Notes: generated from the sequence alone by a model not told the origin. A stretch of DNA of 64,000 bases from Mycobacterium sp. WUMAC-067 (GCF_020217485.1 NZ_JAEKMI010000010.1:62001-126000), one strand, 5' to 3'; shown: positions 44,201 through 53,753, numbered from the stretch's first letter. Numbers and translations: made by a program.

Positions 44201-44966
44201 GCGCCTGGTGCATCTGGCCGAGGGCAGCGAGGACAAGCGCATCAGCTACGCCGACACCCAGGCGCGGCCCGTACCCGTGGTCACCAGCCCGGAATGGTCG
44301 GGCAGCGAAACGGGCGGTCGCCGCTACGCACCGTTCACCATCAACATCGAAAACCTCAAGCCGTTCCACACCCTGACCGGGCGGATGCATTTCTATCTGG
44401 CCCACGACTGGGTCGAGGAACTCGGCGAGCACCTGCCGGTCTTCCGGCCGCCGCTGGACATGGCCCGCTTGTTCGGCCAGCCACAGCTCGGCCCGACGGA
44501 CGACGGAATCGGGCTCACCGTGCGGTACCTGACGCCGCACTCGAAGTGGTCCTTCCACTCCACCTACCAGGACAACCTGTACATGCTGTCGTTGTCCCGC
44601 GGCGGCCCGACGATGTGGATGAGCCCGGGCGATGCGGCGAAAATCCAAGTGCGCGACAACGATTGGGTCGAGGCGGTCAACGTCAACGGCATCTACGTGT
44701 GCCGGGCGATCGTCTCGCACCGGATGCCCGACGGGGTGGTGTACGTCTACCACGTGCAGGAGCGCACCGTCGACACCCCGCGCACCGAAACCAACAACAA
44801 GCGTGGCGGCAACCACAACGCGCTCACCCGGGTGCGGATCAAGCCCAGCCACCTGGCCGGCGGCTACGGTCAGCACGCGTTCGCATTCAACTACCTGGGG
44901 CCGACCGGCAACCAGCGCGACGAGGTGACCGTCGTGCGTCGCCGCAGCCAGGAGGTGACGTACTGA
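41268..44966 (+). CDS. narG: Respiratory nitrate reductase, alpha subunit
   Basis: A 1232-residue molybdoenzyme from TTG 41268, chosen because GAGGAGGA ends seven bases before it. It reduces nitrate to nitrite at a bis-MGD molybdenum centre on the cytoplasmic side of the membrane. The N-terminal HGVNCTGSCSW (near residues 60-70) carries the His/Cys pattern of the FS0 iron-sulphur cluster. Other marks are PDRPEYEPRGCPRGASFSWY, GFSPIPAMSMVSYAAGSRF, and YYQNLYML-like C-terminal segments. Full family length. Its TGA stop overlaps the narH ATG. In M. tuberculosis the operon is Rv1161-Rv1164. Confidence 0.98.
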   Translation: MTATPHIGGVLEELLERSGRFFTPGEISADLRTVTRQGGREADVFYRDRWSHDKVVRSTHGVNCTGSCSWKIYVKDGIITWETQQTDYPSVGPDRPEYEPRGCPRGASFSWYSYSPTRVRYPYARGVLVEMYREAKARLGDPVLAWADIQADPERRRRYQQARGKGGLVRVTWAEATELIAAAHVHTIKTYGPDRVAGFSPIPAMSMVSYAAGSRFFELIGAPMTSFYDWYADLPVASPQVFGDQTDVPESGDWWDAAYLMMWGSNVPITRTPDAHWMAEARYRGTKVVTVSPDYADNTKFADEWMPCAAGTDGALAMAMGHVILSECYVQKQVPFFTDYSRRYTDLPFLIKLEERGDMLVPGKNLTAADLGEAVENAALKPAVLDEATNSVVVPHGSLGFRYGESGVGKWNLDLGDLVPALSVRDAHGSNGDGSTALVHMPSFDTVDGEGTTVARGVPVRRIGKHVVCTVFDLMLAQYGVAREGLPGEWPTGYDDATQQNTPAWQEAITGVSAAQAIRVAREFAHSAEESGGRSMIIMGGGICHWFHADAIYRAVLALLMLTGSMGRNGGGWAHYVGQEKVRPLTGFHTMAMATDWVRPPRQVPGASYWYAHTDQWRYDGYGADKLASPVGRGRFAGKHTMDLLASAVAMGWSPYYPQFDRSSLDVADEARAAGRDVTDYVAEQLGQRKLRLAVTDPDNPVNWPRVLTVWRANLIGSSGKGGEYFLRHLLGTDSNASAVPPEDGVRPVDVTCEGDIPEGKLDLMMSIDFRMTSTTLVSDVVLPAATWYEKADISSTDMHPYVHAFSAATDPPWETRSDFEAFGAIARAFSAMAKEHLGTRTDVVLSALQHDTPDAMAYPDGTEQDWLHNGGTPVPGRTMGKLTVVDRDYGAIYDKWLTLGPLVDKFGLTTKGITVHPFREVEELAAKFGVLKSGVAAGRPAVTTAARMADVLLLLSGTTNGRLAVEGFHELEKRTGQRLVHLAEGSEDKRISYADTQARPVPVVTSPEWSGSETGGRRYAPFTINIENLKPFHTLTGRMHFYLAHDWVEELGEHLPVFRPPLDMARLFGQPQLGPTDDGIGLTVRYLTPHSKWSFHSTYQDNLYMLSLSRGGPTMWMSPGDAAKIQVRDNDWVEAVNVNGIYVCRAIVSHRMPDGVVYVYHVQERTVDTPRTETNNKRGGNHNALTRVRIKPSHLAGGYGQHAFAFNYLGPTGNQRDEVTVVRRRSQEVTY

Positions 44967-46585
44967 TGAAGGTCATGGCGCAGTTGGCGATGGTGATGAA
45001 CCTCGACAAGTGCATCGGTTGTCACACCTGCTCGGTGACCTGCAAGCAGGCGTGGACCAACCGATCCGGGACCGAATACGTGTGGTTCAACAACGTCGAA
45101 ACCCGTCCCGGCCAAGGCTATCCGCGCACGTATGAGGACCAGGAGAAGTGGCGGGGCGGCTGGATTCGCGACAAGAAGGGCCGGCTGCGGTTGCGCGACG
45201 GCGGCCGTATCCAGAAGCTGCTGCGCATCTTCGCCAACCCGAAGCTGCCCGTCATCGGCGACTATTACGAGCCGTGGACCTACGACTACGAGAACCTGAT
45301 CACCGCACCGGCGGGTGACACCTTCCCGACGGCCGCGCCCCGCAGCGCGATCAACGGTGAGCCGATGAAGGTGTCGTGGGGGCCGAACTGGGACGACAAC
45401 CTGGCCGGCTCGTCGGAGATCCTGGCCGAGGACCCGATCCTGAAGAAGATCAGCGAGGAGATCAAACTTTCGCTCGAAGAGACCTTCATGTTCTACCTGC
45501 CCCGGATCTGCGAGCACTGCCTCAACCCCTCCTGCGTGGCGTCGTGCCCGTCGGGGGCGATGTACAAGCGCAGCGAGGACGGCATCGTGCTGGTCGACCA
45601 GGACCGCTGCCGCGGCTGGCGGATGTGCGTGTCCGGATGTCCTTACAAGAAGGTCTATTTCAACCACAAGACCGGCAAAGCCGAGAAGTGCACGCTGTGC
45701 TATCCGCGCATGGAGGTCGGCCTGCCGACCATCTGTTCGGAAACCTGTGTGGGGCGGCTGCGCTACCTCGGGGTGGTCCTCTACGACGCCGATCGGGTGC
45801 TGGCAGCGGCGTCGGTGGAAAAAGACACCGATCTCTACCAGGCGCAGTGCGAGATCCTGCTGGACCCTAACGATCCGAACGTCATCGCCGGTGCGCGGGC
45901 CGAGGGCATCCCCGACGAGTGGATCGAGGCCGCGCAACGTTCCCCGATCTACGCGCTCATCCACACCTACAAGGTGGCGCTGCCGCTACACCCGGAATAC
46001 CGCACCATGCCGATGGTTTGGTACATCCCGCCGCTGTCACCGGTGGTCGACGCGGTCAGCCGCGACGGGCACGACGGGGAGGACATCGGCAACCTGTTCG
46101 GCGCGCTGGACGCGCTGCGCATCCCGATGCAATACCTGGCCGAGCTGTTCACCGCCGGCGACACCGCCGTCGTCGAAGGGGTGCTGCGGCGGCTGGCGGC
46201 GATGCGCTCCTACATGCGCGACATCAATCTCGGCCGCGACACCCAACCGCACATCCCGCATTCGGTCGGCATGACCGAAGAACAGATCTACGAGATGTAC
46301 CGGCTGCTCGCCATCGCGAAATACGAAGAGCGCTACGTGATTCCGACGGCCTTCGCCCCGCAGGCCCGCGAGCTCGAGGAGATGGGCTGTTCGTTGACGG
46401 GCGAGGGCGGCCCGGGCATGTACGAATCGGAGCCCGTCCCGGTGTCGGTGGAGACCTTCCACGCGCTCCAGCGTGGCGGCGCTGCAGACGCGGAACCCGC
46501 TCACGCGCGGCCGCGGGTGAACCTGCTCAATTGGGACGGTGGCCAGGTGCCCGCGGGAATGTTCCCCGAGGAGCAGAAGCGGTGA
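44966..46585 (+). CDS. narH: Respiratory nitrate reductase, beta subunit
   Basis: A 539-residue iron-sulphur protein from ATG 44966. Four cysteine groups carry the clusters that pass electrons from NarI to NarG: CIGCHTCSVTCKQ, CEHCLNPSCVASC, CRGWRMCVSGC and CTLCYPRMEVGLPTICSETC. The third group has Trp in the place of a Cys (CRGWRMC), which gives the [3Fe-4S] centre typical of NarH. It lacks a signal peptide, as expected for a cytosol-facing subunit. It overlaps narG by one base and narJ by four. Confidence 0.98.
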   Translation: MKVMAQLAMVMNLDKCIGCHTCSVTCKQAWTNRSGTEYVWFNNVETRPGQGYPRTYEDQEKWRGGWIRDKKGRLRLRDGGRIQKLLRIFANPKLPVIGDYYEPWTYDYENLITAPAGDTFPTAAPRSAINGEPMKVSWGPNWDDNLAGSSEILAEDPILKKISEEIKLSLEETFMFYLPRICEHCLNPSCVASCPSGAMYKRSEDGIVLVDQDRCRGWRMCVSGCPYKKVYFNHKTGKAEKCTLCYPRMEVGLPTICSETCVGRLRYLGVVLYDADRVLAAASVEKDTDLYQAQCEILLDPNDPNVIAGARAEGIPDEWIEAAQRSPIYALIHTYKVALPLHPEYRTMPMVWYIPPLSPVVDAVSRDGHDGEDIGNLFGALDALRIPMQYLAELFTAGDTAVVEGVLRRLAAMRSYMRDINLGRDTQPHIPHSVGMTEEQIYEMYRLLAIAKYEERYVIPTAFAPQARELEEMGCSLTGEGGPGMYESEPVPVSVETFHALQRGGAADAEPAHARPRVNLLNWDGGQVPAGMFPEEQKR

Positions 46586-47250
46586 GGCTCCTGTCCGCGC
46601 TCCGCGAGCGTTCCACCGGCCGGGCGATGCAGGATCGCCTGGTGTGGCAGGCGGCGTCGCTGCTGTTGGCCTACCCGGACGACGGGTTCGCCGAGCGCCT
46701 GGACGCCGTCGACGAAATACTCGGCCACATCAGCGGTCCCGCGGCGGCGCTCCTCGAGCAGACGGCGGCGGCGCTGCGTGCCCGTGAGCCGATGGCCGCC
46801 GCGATGGACTATGTCGCGACGTTCGACCTGCGCCGGCGCGCCACGATGTATCTGACGTACTGGACCGCGGGGGACACCCGCAACCGCGGCCGGGAGATGC
46901 TGGCGTTCGCCACCGCGTACCGGGAGGCGGGTGCGCAGCCGCCGAGCGGGGAGGCGCCCGATCACCTGACCGTGGTGCTCGAATTCGCCGCGACCGTCGA
47001 TCCCGAGGCCGGCCGGCGACTGCTGGTCCAGCACCGCGTGCCGATCGACGTGTTGCGCGGCGCCCTGGCCGACGCCAAGTCACCGTACGAGCCGGTGGTT
47101 GCGGCGATCTGCGAGACCCTGCCGGCTGCCACCGATCAGGAGGTGCGCCGCGCCGAGCGGCTGGCGCAGGCCGGCCCGCCCGCGGAAGCCGTTGGGCTGC
47201 AACCGTTTACCTTGACCGTGCCACCCCGCAAAGGAACGCCAGGTGTTTAG
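46582..47250 (+). CDS. narJ: Nitrate reductase molybdenum cofactor assembly chaperone
   Basis: A 222-residue all-helical chaperone of the NarJ/TorD type from GTG 46582, in the GTGA overlap with narH. It shows LVWQAASLLLAYPDDGFAERL, DLRRRATMYLTYWTAGDTRNRG (the most conserved NarJ block) and DHLTVVLEFAA. It holds apo-NarG while the molybdenum cofactor and FS0 cluster are inserted and is not part of the mature complex. Confidence 0.96.
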   Translation: MRLLSALRERSTGRAMQDRLVWQAASLLLAYPDDGFAERLDAVDEILGHISGPAAALLEQTAAALRAREPMAAAMDYVATFDLRRRATMYLTYWTAGDTRNRGREMLAFATAYREAGAQPPSGEAPDHLTVVLEFAATVDPEAGRRLLVQHRVPIDVLRGALADAKSPYEPVVAAICETLPAATDQEVRRAERLAQAGPPAEAVGLQPFTLTVPPRKGTPGV

Positions 47251-47974
47251 CAACGTCCTGTTCTGGGATATCGCCCCGTACGTCACGCTGTCGGTCCTGA
47301 TCGTGGGGACCTGGTGGCGCTACCGCTACGACAAGTTCGGCTGGACCTCACGGTCCTCGCAGATCTACGAGTCGCGACTGCTGAGCATCGCCAGCCCCGT
47401 CTTCCACTTCGGCATCCTGGCGGTGTTCGCCGGGCACGTGGTGGGGCTGTTCATCCCGCCGAAGGTCACACAGATGATGAAGATGAGCGACCACCTCTAC
47501 CACATGCAGGCGGTCATCGCGGGCTCGGCGGCCGGCATCGCGACGCTGGTCGGAATCGGGCTGCTCGTGTACCGGCGGTTCACTCGCCCCGCCGTGTCCA
47601 TGGCCACCACCCGCAGCGACAAGGTGATGTATGTGGTGCTGGTGCTGGCGATCGTGGTGGGCCTGTACTGCGACCTGATCGGCACGGGCCCGCACGGGGG
47701 CGAGTTCCACTATCGCTACACGGTCGGTTTGTGGTTCCGCCGGATCTGGATATTGCAGCCGCACGGCGAGGTGATGATCAACGCGCCGCTGGACTATCAG
47801 CTGCACGCGTTGATCGGCATGGTGCTGTTCACGCTGTGGCCCTTCACCAGGCTGGTGCACGTGTTCAGCGCCCCGGTCGTCTACCTGTTCCGGCCCTACA
47901 TCGTCTACCGCAGCCGCGAGGCGGCGGGCAAGGGCCAGCTGGTGGGCACGGCGCCGCGGCGCCGGGGCTGGTAG
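47243..47974 (+). CDS. narI: Respiratory nitrate reductase, gamma subunit (cytochrome b)
   Basis: A 243-residue membrane protein from GTG 47243, overlapping narJ by eight bases. Five membrane helices and haem-ligating histidines (FHFGILAVFAGHVVGL in helix 2, LHALIGMVLFTLWPFTRLVH in helix 5) match NarI, which oxidises menaquinol and anchors NarGH. The C-terminal basic tail is normal. The operon ends here, before a short tandem repeat. Confidence 0.97.
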   Translation: MFSNVLFWDIAPYVTLSVLIVGTWWRYRYDKFGWTSRSSQIYESRLLSIASPVFHFGILAVFAGHVVGLFIPPKVTQMMKMSDHLYHMQAVIAGSAAGIATLVGIGLLVYRRFTRPAVSMATTRSDKVMYVVLVLAIVVGLYCDLIGTGPHGGEFHYRYTVGLWFRRIWILQPHGEVMINAPLDYQLHALIGMVLFTLWPFTRLVHVFSAPVVYLFRPYIVYRSREAAGKGQLVGTAPRRRGW

Positions 47975-48068
47975 CGGACCCGGCCAAGGCGCGAGGCGCC
48001 GTCTCGCCGTTCGGTGTGCGACGTGGGCTTTGGTCGTGCAGCCAGGCCGACGACACGCCGATCCGCCA

Positions 48069-48128
48069 CGCCGCCACCGCACACTCAACGCCGCCACCGC
48101 ACACTCAACGCCGCCACCGCACACTCAA
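48069..48128. repeat. Tandem repeat, 20-bp unit x 3 (VNTR-like)
   Basis: CGCCGCCACCGCACACTCAA occurs three times without mismatch (48069-48088, 48089-48108, 48109-48128), followed by the first five bases of a fourth unit. It lies in the 226-base gap between narI and typA. Non-coding and likely variable in copy number between isolates. Confidence 0.92.
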
Positions 48129-48200
48129 CGCCGGCGCCGGCCACCAGCCGGTTCGCTAGCCAGTTCGCTTTGACAGCCCCCCGCTGCCACAATCACCGAC

Positions 48201-50090
48201 GTGTCATTTCGCAACGTCGCTATCGTCGCCCACGTCGACCACGGCAAGACCACCCTGGTTGACGCGATGCTGCGGCAGTCGGGCGCGCTGCACCACCGCG
48301 GTGACGACACCCAGGAACGCATCATGGACAGCGGTGACCTGGAGAAGGAAAAGGGCATCACCATCCTGGCCAAGAACACCGCGGTGCATCGCCATCACCC
48401 GGATGGGACCGTCACGGTGATCAACGTGATCGACACCCCCGGTCACGCCGACTTCGGCGGGGAGGTCGAGCGCGGGCTGTCCATGGTGGACGGGGTGCTG
48501 CTGCTGGTCGACGCGTCCGAGGGCCCGTTGCCGCAGACCCGGTTCGTGCTGCGCAAGGCGCTGGCCGCCCACCTTCCGGTGATCCTGGTCGTCAACAAGA
48601 CCGACCGGCCCGACGCGCGCATCGCCGAGGTCGTCGAGGCCAGCCACGACCTGTTGCTCGACGTCGCGTCGGACCTGGACGACGAGGCGGCCGCGGCCGC
48701 CGAGCACGCGCTGGGCCTGCCGACGCTGTACGCGTCCGGGCGCGCGGGCGTCGCCAGCACCGAGCAGCCCGCCGACGGCGAGGCGCCCGCCGGCGACAAC
48801 CTGGACCCCCTGTTCGACGTGCTGATGGAAAACATCCCGGCGCCGTCGGGCGACCCGGAGGCCCCGCTGCAGGCGCTGGTGACCAACCTCGACGCCTCGG
48901 CGTTCCTCGGCCGGCTCGCCCTGATCCGGATCTACAACGGCAAGCTGCGCAAGGGCCAGCAGGTCGCGTGGATGCGCGAGGTCGACGGGTTGCCCGTCAT
49001 CACCAGCGCCAAGATCACCGAGCTGCTCGCGACCGAAGGCGTCGAGCGCAGCGCCACCGACGAGGCGGTCGCTGGCGACATCGTCGCGGTGGCGGGCATC
49101 CCCGAGATCATGATCGGCGACACCCTGGCCGATCCCGACCACGCCCACGCGCTGCCGCGCATCACGGTCGACGAGCCCGCGATCTCGGTGACGATCGGCA
49201 CCAACACCTCGCCGCTGGCGGGCAAGGTGTCCGGCCACAAGCTGACCGCGCGCATGGTCCGCGGCCGGCTGGACGCCGAGCTGGTCGGCAACGTGTCGAT
49301 CCGGGTCGTCGACATCGACCGGCCCGACGCCTGGGAGGTGCAGGGCCGCGGCGAGCTCGCCCTGGCCGTGCTGGTCGAGCAGATGCGCCGGGAGGGCTTC
49401 GAGCTCACGGTCGGCAAGCCGCAGGTGGTGACCCGCACGATCGACGGCAAGCTGCACGAGCCGTTCGAGGCGATGACGATCGACTGCCCGGAAGAGTTCG
49501 TCGGCGCGATCACGCAGCTGATGGCCGCCCGGAAGGGCCGCATGGAAGAGATGGCCAACCACGCGGCGGGCTGGGTCCGGATGGACTTCATCGTGCCCAG
49601 CCGCGGACTGATCGGGTTCCGCACCGACTTCCTCACCCTCACCCGCGGCACCGGCATCGCCAACGCCGTGTTCGACGGCTACCGACCATGGGCCGGGGAG
49701 ATCCGGGCCCGCCACACGGGGTCGCTGGTCTCCGACCGCGCGGGCACCATCACGCCGTTCGCGATGATCCAGCTCGCCGACCGGGGTCAGTTCTTCGTCG
49801 AGCCCGGCCAGGACACCTACGAGGGCATGGTCGTCGGAATCAACCCGCGCGCAGAGGATCTCGACATCAACGTCACCCGCGAGAAGAAGCTGACCAACAT
49901 GCGGTCCTCGACCGCCGATGTCATCGAGACGTTGGCCAAGCCGCTCGAGCTCGACCTGGAGCAGGCCATGGAGTTCTGCGCGCAGGACGAATGCGTCGAG
50001 GTGACTCCGGAGATCGTGCGGGTGCGCAAGGTCGAGCTGGACGCCACCGCCCGGGCGCGCAGCCGGTCGCGCGCCAAGGCCCGGGGCTAA
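48201..50090 (+). CDS. typA: Translational GTPase TypA/BipA
   Basis: A 629-residue ribosome-associated GTPase from GTG 48201 (MSFRNVAIVAHVDHGKTTLV). G1 is AHVDHGKTT, G2 lies in EKGITILAKNTA, G3 is DTPGH and G4 is NKTD. Domains II, III and V follow in order, with the BipA-specific C-terminal domain containing FVEPGQDTYEGMVVGINPR and KKLTNMRSSTAD. A family-unusual short insertion, HRHHPDGTV, follows G2, as in mycobacterial homologues. It helps ribosome assembly and stress growth. It matches M. tuberculosis Rv1165. Confidence 0.97.
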   Translation: MSFRNVAIVAHVDHGKTTLVDAMLRQSGALHHRGDDTQERIMDSGDLEKEKGITILAKNTAVHRHHPDGTVTVINVIDTPGHADFGGEVERGLSMVDGVLLLVDASEGPLPQTRFVLRKALAAHLPVILVVNKTDRPDARIAEVVEASHDLLLDVASDLDDEAAAAAEHALGLPTLYASGRAGVASTEQPADGEAPAGDNLDPLFDVLMENIPAPSGDPEAPLQALVTNLDASAFLGRLALIRIYNGKLRKGQQVAWMREVDGLPVITSAKITELLATEGVERSATDEAVAGDIVAVAGIPEIMIGDTLADPDHAHALPRITVDEPAISVTIGTNTSPLAGKVSGHKLTARMVRGRLDAELVGNVSIRVVDIDRPDAWEVQGRGELALAVLVEQMRREGFELTVGKPQVVTRTIDGKLHEPFEAMTIDCPEEFVGAITQLMAARKGRMEEMANHAAGWVRMDFIVPSRGLIGFRTDFLTLTRGTGIANAVFDGYRPWAGEIRARHTGSLVSDRAGTITPFAMIQLADRGQFFVEPGQDTYEGMVVGINPRAEDLDINVTREKKLTNMRSSTADVIETLAKPLELDLEQAMEFCAQDECVEVTPEIVRVRKVELDATARARSRSRAKARG

Positions 50091-50128
50091 CCTCTGGTGG
50101 TCGAACGGGCCGCTGCGCGGCTGCTCGC

Positions 50129-50134
50129 TACCCT
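50129..50134 (+). promoter_or_regulatory. Leaderless -10 box (TACCCT)
   Basis: TACCCT ends seven bases before the GTG at 50142, supporting that GTG over the in-frame GTG at 50097. Confidence 0.5.
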
Positions 50135-50141
50135 GATCAGC

Positions 50142-52043
50142 GTGCCGAGACGCGTCCGCCGCTTGTTCATGGTGCTCGGCGGCCTCGTCTCGTTGGTCGG
50201 GCTGGTGGTTTCGGCGTGTACGGTCAACCCGCCGCCGGCGCCGCAGAGCACCGATACGCCGCACAACTCGGTTCCGCCGCCGCCCCGGGTCAGCGAGATC
50301 ATCATGGGCATCGACTCGATCGGCGCGGGCTTCAATCCGCACCTGTTGTCCGACCTGTCCCCGGTGAACGCGGCGATCAGCGCGTTGGTGTTGCCGAGCG
50401 CCTTTCGGCCGGTTCCGGACACCACCGCGCCCACGGGCTCACGCTGGGAGATGGACCCGACGCTGTTGGTGTCCGCCGACGTGACGAGCCAGAACCCGTT
50501 CACCGTGACCTACAAGATCCGGCCGGAGGCGCAGTGGACCGACAACGCCCCCATCGCCGCGGACGACTTCTGGTACCTGTGGCGCCAGATGGTCAGTCAG
50601 CCCGGAGTCGTCGACCCGGCCGGTTATGACCTCATCACCGGCGTGCAGTCGCTCGAGGGCGGCAAGCAGGCGGTGGTGACGTTCGCGCAGCCGTATCCGG
50701 CGTGGAAAGAGTTGTTCAGCAACATCCTTCCCGCGCACATCGTCAAGGACGTGCCCGGCGGATTCGCGGCCGGGCTGGCCCGGGCGCTTCCGGTCACGGG
50801 TGGGCAGTTCCGCGTGGAAAGCATCGACCCCCAGCGCGACGAGATCCTGGTCGCCCGCAACGACCGCTACTGGGGGCCGCCGGCCAAACCCGCGCTCATC
50901 CTCTTCCGGCGCGCCGGGGCGCCCGCCGCGCTGGCCGACTCCGTGCGCAACGGCGACACCCAGGTGGCGCAGGTCCACGGCGGCTCGGCGGCCTTCGCGC
51001 AGCTGTCCGCCATTCCCGACGTCCGGACCGCGCGGATCGTGACGCCGCGGGTCATGCAGCTCACGCTGCGCGCGACCGAGCCCAAACTGTCTGACACGCA
51101 AGTCCGTAAGGCGATCCTGGGGTTGCTCGACGTCGACCTGCTCGCCGCCGTCGGCGCGGGCAGCGACAATACGGTCACCCTGGATCAGGCCCAGATCCGC
51201 GCGCCGAGCGATCCCGGCTACGAGCCGACCGCGCCGCCGGCGATGACGACGGCGGCCGCGCTGACCCTGCTGCAGGGGGCCGGATACCGGGTCGAACCCA
51301 ATGCCTCGGCGTCACCCGCGCCGACCCCGGCGAACACCGGGCCGCCCGAGGTCATCCGGGGCCGGATCAGTAAGGACGGCCAACAGCTGTCGCTGGCGAT
51401 CGGGGTGGCGGCCAATGACCCGACCGCGGTGGCGGTGGCCAACACCGCCGCCGACCAGTTGCGCAACGTCGGCATCGCCGCGACGGTGCTGGCGCTGGAC
51501 CCCGTCACCCTCTACCGCGACGCGCTGAACGACAGCCGCGTGGATGCGATCGTCGGCTGGCACCAGGCGGGTGGAAACCTGGCGACCCGCCTCGCTTCCC
51601 GCTACGGCTGTCCCGCGCTGCAATCGACCCAGGTCCCGGCCACCGGGGAGGCGACGCCGGCCTCGTCGGCTCCCGCCGGGCCCGCGCCGTCCACCGGGCC
51701 GGGCACCACGACCGCCCCCACCTCGACACTGCCGACGTCCGCACCGCCGCCCAGCCGGCCCGCGGATCCCAACGCTTTGGTGCAGGCGCCGTCGAACTTC
51801 ACCGGGATCTGCGATCGCAGCATCCAGTCGAACATCGATGCCGCCCTCAACGGCACCAAGAGCATCAACGACGTCATCACCGCGGTCGAACCGCGGCTGT
51901 GGAACATGTCCACGGTGTTGCCGATCCTGCAGGACACCACGATCGTCGCGGCCGCACCGAGCGTGCAGAACGTCAGCCTGTCCGGCGCCGTTCCGGTCGG
52001 CATCGTGGGCGACGCCGGCCAGTGGATCAAAACCGGGCCCTAA
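50142..52043 (+). CDS. lpqW: Lipoprotein LpqW (PIM/LAM branch-point regulator)
   Basis: A 633-residue lipoprotein. GTG 50142 ([20 protein letters not shown]) gives a signal peptide with lipobox LVVSAC and fits the length of mycobacterial LpqW; a GTG 45 bases upstream is less likely. The body is a type II (peptide/nickel, DppA-like) binding-protein fold: [50 protein letters not shown], and ILPAHIVKD. In mycobacteria LpqW does not serve transport but directs PIM intermediates to LAM or polar PIMs, acting with PimE. A Pro/Thr/Ser-rich insertion lies near residue 510. It converges on the TetR gene with a four-base overlap. Confidence 0.95.
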   Translation: MPRRVRRLFMVLGGLVSLVGLVVSACTVNPPPAPQSTDTPHNSVPPPPRVSEIIMGIDSIGAGFNPHLLSDLSPVNAAISALVLPSAFRPVPDTTAPTGSRWEMDPTLLVSADVTSQNPFTVTYKIRPEAQWTDNAPIAADDFWYLWRQMVSQPGVVDPAGYDLITGVQSLEGGKQAVVTFAQPYPAWKELFSNILPAHIVKDVPGGFAAGLARALPVTGGQFRVESIDPQRDEILVARNDRYWGPPAKPALILFRRAGAPAALADSVRNGDTQVAQVHGGSAAFAQLSAIPDVRTARIVTPRVMQLTLRATEPKLSDTQVRKAILGLLDVDLLAAVGAGSDNTVTLDQAQIRAPSDPGYEPTAPPAMTTAAALTLLQGAGYRVEPNASASPAPTPANTGPPEVIRGRISKDGQQLSLAIGVAANDPTAVAVANTAADQLRNVGIAATVLALDPVTLYRDALNDSRVDAIVGWHQAGGNLATRLASRYGCPALQSTQVPATGEATPASSAPAGPAPSTGPGTTTAPTSTLPTSAPPPSRPADPNALVQAPSNFTGICDRSIQSNIDAALNGTKSINDVITAVEPRLWNMSTVLPILQDTTIVAAAPSVQNVSLSGAVPVGIVGDAGQWIKTGP

Positions 52044-52651
52044 GCGGTCGGCCGCGAGGCCCGCGGCGGGATCACGGTGTCGACGATGAGCGCCAGCTCC
52101 CGCCGGTTCGGCGCCGACCCGTTCAGCAGGAAGTGCTGGTTGATCAACGCCGGCCCGATGCGCGCGGTCAGCGGTGTGATCGTCGTCGGATCGAGGTCAC
52201 CGTCTGCCACGGCGGCCTGCAGGATCGATTCCACGATCCGCAGGCGCGGCCGCACCACGGCGTCGGCGAAAATGGTCCGCATTTCCGGTTCGTGCAAGAG
52301 CTGATGGATGACGTCCAAGCCGGGAAAGGCGGTCTTTCCGGCCAGCAGGTCGCGCTGGGCGGTGAACATCGCCAGCAAGTTCTCCCGGGCCGAACGACCC
52401 GAACGCAGCTCGGGCAGCGGCGGCAGCGCGAAAACCAAAGCGGCGTGCACCAGCTCGCACTTGGTGTCCCAGCGGCGGTAAAGCGCGGCCTTGCCGGTGT
52501 GGGCGCGCGCCGCGATCCCCTCCATGGTCAGGCCCCCGTACCCGACTTCGGTCAGTTCGGCCAGGGTGGCCTCGTAGAGGGCGCGTTCGAGGACCTCGCC
52601 TCGCCGGCGGCTTCGGCTGCCGGTCTGGTCTGCGTCCGTGAGCTGAGGCAT
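52040..52651 (-). CDS. TetR-family transcriptional regulator
   Basis: A 203-residue repressor from ATG 52651 with a helix-turn-helix near residues 30-60 ([32 protein letters not shown]) and a C-terminal TetR_C domain containing [19 protein letters not shown]. It is divergent from mshB with 56 bases between the starts, and both genes show leaderless -10 boxes there, so it may regulate itself and mshB. It corresponds to M. tuberculosis Rv1167c. Confidence 0.93.
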   Translation of the reverse strand: MPQLTDADQTGSRSRRRGEVLERALYEATLAELTEVGYGGLTMEGIAARAHTGKAALYRRWDTKCELVHAALVFALPPLPELRSGRSARENLLAMFTAQRDLLAGKTAFPGLDVIHQLLHEPEMRTIFADAVVRPRLRIVESILQAAVADGDLDPTTITPLTARIGPALINQHFLLNGSAPNRRELALIVDTVIPPRASRPTA

Positions 52652-52657
52652 TTTTCG

Positions 52658-52663
52658 ATAGTA
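52658..52663 (-). promoter_or_regulatory. Leaderless -10 box of the TetR gene (TACTAT)
   Basis: TACTAT on the minus strand lies six bases before the ATG at 52651. Confidence 0.55.
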
Positions 52664-52694
52664 GCCGTGCGCGTTCCTATCTGCTGCGTGTCGG

Positions 52695-52700
52695 TAGGGT
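52695..52700 (+). promoter_or_regulatory. Leaderless -10 box of mshB (TAGGGT)
   Basis: TAGGGT ends seven bases before the mshB ATG at 52708. Confidence 0.55.
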
Positions 52701-52707
52701 GCCGTCC

Positions 52708-53613
52708 ATGCCTGAGACGCCGCGGCTGTTGTTCGTCCACGCACATCCCGACGACGAAAGCCTCGGCACCGGCGCCACCATCGCCCACTACTCCGCCCGC
52801 GGCGCGGACGTCCGCGTCGTCACCTGCACGCTGGGCGAGGAGGGCGAGGTGATCGGCGATCGGTGGGCCGAGCTCGCCGTCGATCGCGCCGACCAACTCG
52901 GCGGCTACCGCATCGGCGAATTGACCGCCGCGTTGCGTGCGCTGGGGGTCGACGGCCCCAGCTATCTCGGCGGCGCCGGCCGGTGGCGCGATTCGGGCAT
53001 GCGCGGCACCCCCACGCGGCACCGGCAACGCTTCATCGACGCCGACGAGCGCGAGAGCGTCGGCGCGCTGGTGGCCCTCATTCGCGAGCAGCGCCCCCAC
53101 GTCGTCGTCACCTACGATCCCGCCGGCGGCTATGGGCATCCCGATCACGTGCATGCGCACACGGTGACCACGGCCGCCGTCGCCGCGGCGGCCGGCGCTT
53201 CCGAGTTTCCCGGCGAGCCGTGGGCCGTGCCGAAGTTCTACTGGTCGGTCTTTTCCACCCGGGCATTCGAGGCGGGCCTGGCCGCGCTGACGCCCGAGGA
53301 CCTGCTGCCGGAATGGTCGCTCCCGTCGGAGGAGGGGTTCACGTTCGGATACGACGACGGCGACATCGACGCCGTCGTCGAGACCGGCGCGGATGCCCTG
53401 GACGCCAAACGGGCGGCGCTCGCGGCGCACGCCACCCAGGTGGTCGTCGGGCCCACCGGCCGCGCGTGCGCCCTGTCCAACAACGTGGCGCTGCCGATCG
53501 TGGGGCATGAGCATTACGTCCTGGCCGCCGGCGATGCGGGGGAGCGCGACGGGCGTGGCTGGGAGACCGATCTGCTCGCAGGGCTCGATCTCAGCGCGGC
53601 CAGCACGCGGTAG
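52708..53613 (+). CDS. mshB: GlcNAc-Ins deacetylase MshB (mycothiol biosynthesis)
   Basis: A 301-residue zinc deacetylase from ATG 52708 that converts GlcNAc-Ins to GlcN-Ins, the second main step of mycothiol synthesis. The zinc ligands are in [16 protein letters not shown] (AHPDD) and in [34 protein letters not shown] and the [13 protein letters not shown] C-terminal part are typical. It matches M. tuberculosis Rv1170 in length. The protein and the frameshifted mycothiol-type isomerase at 56965 both relate to mycothiol. Confidence 0.96.
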   Translation: MPETPRLLFVHAHPDDESLGTGATIAHYSARGADVRVVTCTLGEEGEVIGDRWAELAVDRADQLGGYRIGELTAALRALGVDGPSYLGGAGRWRDSGMRGTPTRHRQRFIDADERESVGALVALIREQRPHVVVTYDPAGGYGHPDHVHAHTVTTAAVAAAAGASEFPGEPWAVPKFYWSVFSTRAFEAGLAALTPEDLLPEWSLPSEEGFTFGYDDGDIDAVVETGADALDAKRAALAAHATQVVVGPTGRACALSNNVALPIVGHEHYVLAAGDAGERDGRGWETDLLAGLDLSAASTR

Positions 53614-53645
53614 GCTCCAAACAGGCAGCCACGGAAGGAATTCGC

Positions 53646-53753
53646 ATGGACCCCGACCTGGACCCTAATCAGCAGCACTGGCAGGACCGGCTCGACAGCC
53701 TGCAGTGGGTTATCGGCTCGATACTCTCCAACATCGACAGCGTTCCGACCTGA
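53646..53753 (+). CDS. Predicted 35-residue protein
   Basis: ATG 53646 to TGA 53753 encodes MDPDLDPNQQHWQDRLDSLQ and then WVIGSILSNIDSVPT. GGAAGGAA stands with good spacing before the ATG. The composition (acidic, amphipathic helix near the C-terminus) looks like a real small protein. Its 3' end overlaps the beginning of the next membrane-protein frame, suggesting translational coupling. I recognise no family. Confidence 0.68.
   Translation: MDPDLDPNQQHWQDRLDSLQWVIGSILSNIDSVPT

Noticed and set aside
48069..48128. CRISPR-like repeat array
   Set aside because: The three 20-bp units are directly adjacent with no spacers, so this is a simple tandem repeat.
48204..50342. 712-codon minus-strand frame opposite typA
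   Set aside because: Antisense shadow of a conserved gene in GC-rich DNA; no recognisable motif.
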